From contig CAZSOQ010000234.1 in NCBI GenBank assembly GCA_964608495.1, positions 1 through 8,283 of the forward strand: 8,283 nucleotides of DNA, given 5' to 3'. Positions 7,101 through 8,283 of this stretch are shown in pieces. The stretch comes from JAKORR01 sp964608495 (GTDB taxonomy: Bacteria; Armatimonadota; Zipacnadia; Zipacnadales; FEN-943). Each line of letters begins with the position of its first letter. The first letter of the stretch is position 1. The position numbers and the translations under genes are program-made. The notes beneath the pieces are model-generated. The model saw nothing but the letters and a program-made list of their open reading frames with translations. It did not search any database and was not told the DNA's origin.

Positions 7101-7424
7101 GGCCTCGGGGTCGAAGAGCGGCCGCACCTGCAGGGCCACGGCGCCCCGCGTCCCCCGGGGCCCGAACAGCTCTGCCCCGGCGGGCAATCGCAGGTAGCCC
7201 TGGCTCAGGTCGAGGACGCCGCCCTCGATCCGCCCTCCCTCGACGCGGGCATGGTGGCCGAAGCCGCTGTAGTCCTCGACCCGCCCAGCGTCCGGCCCGA
7301 CCGCCTGCCCCTCGGCGTAGCGCGCGATGCACCGGGCCGTCGGGCCGTCGCCCCAGGCCCCGGCGCAGGCTGCCACGCCGCAGCCCACGAGGATCAGTGT
7401 CCAGAGGTGGCTGTTCGCGCCCAT
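4113..7424 (-). CDS. Secreted LamG / coiled-coil / GH123-DUF4091-type glycoside hydrolase
   Basis: This is a 1103-residue exported enzyme. The ATG at 7424-7422 is preferred over a GTG 12 codons earlier because GGCGGTGATC (7430-7439) lies just upstream. The N-terminus (LWTLILVGCGVAACAGAWG) is a signal peptide; VAAC (Cys20) and LVGC (Cys15) resemble lipoboxes, so a lipoprotein is possible. Domains in order: LamG (about 28-240; GNGLPDG, EIGLYVDS, QWTHLA, DEFPAEVGRH), a beta-rich segment (about 255-350), a charged coiled coil (about 376-442), the beta-sandwich that precedes GH123/DUF4091 barrels (about 447-598), then the catalytic barrel, interrupted by an extra beta-rich insert (about 657-803). 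WDEP (D880-E881) matches the adjacent Asp-Glu pair that GH123 enzymes use for substrate-assisted hydrolysis of N-acetylgalactosaminides. The DUF4091 signature follows (GFLYWSISNWW, DGTLVYPG near 1010, IRWENIREGLEDYEYF near 1026). Hydrolysis of an amino-sugar glycan is inferred; the true substrate is unknown. It lies 88 bases downstream of the stand-alone LamG gene, probably in one operon. Confidence 0.9.
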   Translation of the reverse strand: MGANSHLWTLILVGCGVAACAGAWGDGPTARCIARYAEGQAVGPDAGRVEDYSGFGHHARVEGGRIEGGVLDLSQGYLRLPAGAELFGPRGTRGAVALQVRPLFDPEAVRYAMLFYAMQTDGNGLPDGFDEIGLYVDSKQLCAKVVGHESTTPFARLPVEDILREGQWTHLALSWQPGRRELYVNGRRVVQRDAPYEAPRLDEFPAEVGRHVSSRSWPAPGIYARIRLYDDALDEAEVARLAAEGADEVQTAAPPPEVIGACDWDRPWLGANRVKATVGNPTQAPLALRVALELSSGEPFVRRERGARALRLEPGATEEMDVAYEVTADGPARLALLVFDETSGRLLAGRLRHGYVPPVLGALADHGRLLDEAAAGPLSAELRALLDQAREKLERRRRDFLAERPADDKAAEARLEELRAELAEEKREVTRLASAARVAAAAAGQPFALGWTHGTIKVLKHDPFPGHLEEPIALEAARGEYEPAQVFVFATGRALEGVKLELSELRGPDGATIGGEDLSWREVGYAVTTQPSYQVRHVGEWPDPLYPVESFSVPASDHRIAWLTVHVPREARPGDYEGTVTVTCAEGQRSLPLRLHVWNFALPERSSLPTMYGLNSCGRWQSAMDVERYARNAAEHRVSLGFPGIPWHGPKVTRPSFDWSGHESLGLSVRGEGEGVKTGALYLVCEGEGRERATYGPIAVGGEPAELSATLREPRVFRSVRMEWRGTGPVRIQVGALRLRGGDRAERTFDDLGHGEWWRATAAEARVAVGDGRLTLSVAAPEDGAEPYESWAGAERLASDSPAETDWQVDFTDFDAAVEKYYPWAANVIWLPLPSVPREATLEEAQRAIAESGLARIAAAAEAHLREKGWLDVAYTYLWDEPEGKQYPVVELLMRTVKEAAPGLRNMMTARGFPPALENVDIWCPELYSFDPEGAERERGKGSTLWWYVAFSCRHPYPNFWTDYPALDCRVVTWLTWKHKMEGFLYWSISNWWRVGDPLREQTFPRANGDGTLVYPGEDGGPVDTIRWENIREGLEDYEYFVLLQELAETGVARGRPEAAVRRARELLAIDDALVKDYANWSGDPEAYLKARGEMARAIEELM
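6801..6931 (-). repeat. LamG-coding direct repeat, copy in the GH123/DUF4091 gene
   Basis: These 131 bases align without gaps to 7621-7751 at an offset of 820. Counted by hand, 96 of 131 positions match (about 73%), including an identical 22-base run at 6910-6931. They encode the QWTHLA to DEFPAEVGRH part of the LamG domain. This is a gene-internal duplication, not a mobile repeat. Confidence 0.75.
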
Positions 7425-7429
7425 GGTCA

Positions 7430-7439
7430 GATCACCGCC
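7430..7439 (-). promoter_or_regulatory. Extended ribosome binding site for the GH123/DUF4091 gene
   Basis: GGCGGTGATC on the minus strand matches the usual anti-16S complement GGAGGTGATC at nine of ten bases. It ends 5 bases before the ATG at 7424. It decides the start in favour of MGANSH over the upstream GTG at 7460, which has no such site. Confidence 0.7.
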
Positions 7440-7512
7440 CCTTGTTTCCCGCCGGGGCACGCCGAGCCCGGGCCCGACAGCGGCGCACCCGAGGCGACCG
7501 CGCCCCGCGTCC

Positions 7513-8229
7513 TCATTCCGCCAGCGCCGCTACCTCCGCCTCCGAAAGAGCATCGGCGTAGATCCGCACGTCGGCCACGGCCCCCGCCAGAAACCACTTG
7601 CCCGACGACGGGTGCCGCCCCACCTCCGCCGGGAAGTCGTCCAGCGCTGTCGCCTGGAATTGGCCCTTGCTCTCGGCGGCTATCCGCCCGTCCACGTACA
7701 GGCACCGGCGCTCCGGCGTCCACGTCATTGCCAGGTGCGTCCACTGCCCCTGCTTGAGCGGGCAGGGCACGGTGGCGAAGGGCCCGGTGTCCTCCCCCGC
7801 CACCACCTTGGCCCGCAGTTGCGGCCCGTGCAGCGCCAGCCCGATCTCGTTGTACCCGTCCGGCAGACCGTTCCCCGAGCGCTTCTGCAGGTACACCAGC
7901 ATCACCCAGCCTTCCCACGTGCCCGTCGCCAGCCCCGCCGGGTTGAGGTCCGGCCGCACCCACAGAGCCAGCGACCCGCGCTCGCATTTTTCGCCCAGCA
8001 GGAGCCGCGCCTCGGGCAGCTCCAGCCAGGTCCCCTCGCTCAGCGCCAGGGCCCGCGTCCCGGCCCTTGGCCCGTCGGCCGGCCGCGGCGGGCCGTGCAG
8101 CAGCGCGTGGAAGTTGTGCCCGCTCACGTCCGCCACGTAGGGTGTGACGCTGTCGAAGGTCAGGTGTACCAGCGGCGCGCCGGGCTGCGCGAGCACGCAG
8201 GTCGCGACCACCATCAGCATCGAGGACAT
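7513..8229 (-). CDS. Small secreted stand-alone LamG-domain protein
   Basis: This is a 238-residue protein consisting of a signal peptide and one LamG (concanavalin-like) domain. The start is the ATG at 8229-8227, because GGGAGG (8239-8244) sits 9 bases upstream; the ATG at 8238 directly abuts that site and would add only MRG. The signal peptide is about residues 1-14 (MSSMLMVVATCVLA, likely cleaved before QPGAP). The domain follows LamG order: HLTFDS, DVSGHNFHALLHG, SLALWVRPDL, GNGLPDGYNEIGL (119-131), QWTHLAMTW (162-170), LYVDGRIAAES, DDFPAEVGRH (197-206), and VRIYADALSEAEVAAL (221-236). It stops right after the last LamG strand, so there is no catalytic domain. It is roughly half identical by eye to the LamG domain of the downstream enzyme, with only a two-residue gap in the C-terminal half. 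It probably binds carbohydrate or protein at the cell surface. It may be an intact accessory protein or the remaining LamG part of a duplicated enzyme; the clean reading frame and good ribosome site favour an intact gene. Confidence 0.87.
   Translation of the reverse strand: MSSMLMVVATCVLAQPGAPLVHLTFDSVTPYVADVSGHNFHALLHGPPRPADGPRAGTRALALSEGTWLELPEARLLLGEKCERGSLALWVRPDLNPAGLATGTWEGWVMLVYLQKRSGNGLPDGYNEIGLALHGPQLRAKVVAGEDTGPFATVPCPLKQGQWTHLAMTWTPERRCLYVDGRIAAESKGQFQATALDDFPAEVGRHPSSGKWFLAGAVADVRIYADALSEAEVAALAE
7621..7751 (-). repeat. LamG-coding direct repeat, copy in the stand-alone LamG gene
   Basis: This is the partner of 6801-6931. Beyond this block the alignment continues with the offset shifted to 814 (for example CCGATCTCGT at 7841 and 7027), a six-base, in-frame difference. 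Both copies are thus under coding constraint. Confidence 0.75.
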
Positions 8230-8238
8230 GCCCCTCAT

Positions 8239-8244
8239 CCTCCC
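8239..8244 (-). promoter_or_regulatory. Ribosome binding site choosing the internal start of the stand-alone LamG gene
   Basis: GGGAGG on the minus strand touches the first in-frame ATG (8238) with no spacing, but sits an optimal 9 bases from the second (8229). Translation therefore most likely starts at 8229. The first ATG would supply the only positive charge (Arg2) in the signal peptide, so the choice is not absolute. Confidence 0.6.
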
Positions 8245-8283
8245 GTGTCGGTGCCACTCCGCGGGCCCAGGCTGCGACGGCCG

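Noticed and set aside
5637..7757. A 706-codon open frame on the plus strand, antisense to the hydrolase and LamG genes
   Set aside because: Its product is Pro/Arg/His/Gln-rich with no domain pattern, and it runs across two coherent minus-strand genes. GC-rich codon bias commonly leaves the opposite strand open.
1..8283. tRNA, rRNA, CRISPR arrays, insertion sequences or transposase genes
   Set aside because: No cloverleaf or regularly spaced repeat was seen, nor any transposase or integrase motif. The only longer repeats are the LamG-coding duplication and the inverted repeat near 2750.

Overview
The window is GC-rich (around 70% by eye) bacterial DNA. Secreted LamG/concanavalin-like proteins, a large secreted GH123/DUF4091-type glycoside hydrolase and an ECF sigma factor with a long C-terminal extension suggest a glycan-degrading bacterium. 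Armatimonadota, Planctomycetota, Lentisphaerota and Hydrogenedentota all fit. I lean to Armatimonadota, but nothing here (no rRNA, no marker gene) proves it.

Layout, left to right. (1) 1-736, minus strand: the first 245 codons of a secreted protein with a concanavalin-like/DUF1080-like beta-sandwich, running off the left edge. (2) 737-972: a divergent intergenic region. (3) 973-2631, plus strand: a short ECF sigma-70 module (residues 1 to about 172) fused to a 375-residue extension that reads as two winged-helix-turn-helix (wHTH) segments around a middle domain with a YWLGGFE motif. (4) 2632-2793: a gap with a terminator-like hairpin and a separate long inverted repeat. (5) 2794-4011, plus strand: a 405-residue protein homologous to the sigma factor's extension end to end, but with an apparent signal peptide in place of the sigma module. 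(6) 4012-4112: a short convergent gap. (7) 8229 down to 4113, minus strand: a probable two-gene operon, with a stand-alone LamG protein first and then a 1103-residue LamG/coiled-coil/GH123-DUF4091 enzyme. The two LamG domains are recent duplicates that still align at DNA level.

The most unusual element is the regulator pair at 973-4011. One domain of no family I can name appears once fused to an RNA polymerase sigma factor and once, in the next gene, behind an export signal. No conventional zinc-binding anti-sigma gene is visible, so the extension may control the sigma factor in cis and the exported relative may sense something outside the cytoplasm. The nearby secreted carbohydrate-active proteins are natural candidate targets, but that link is inferred from proximity only.
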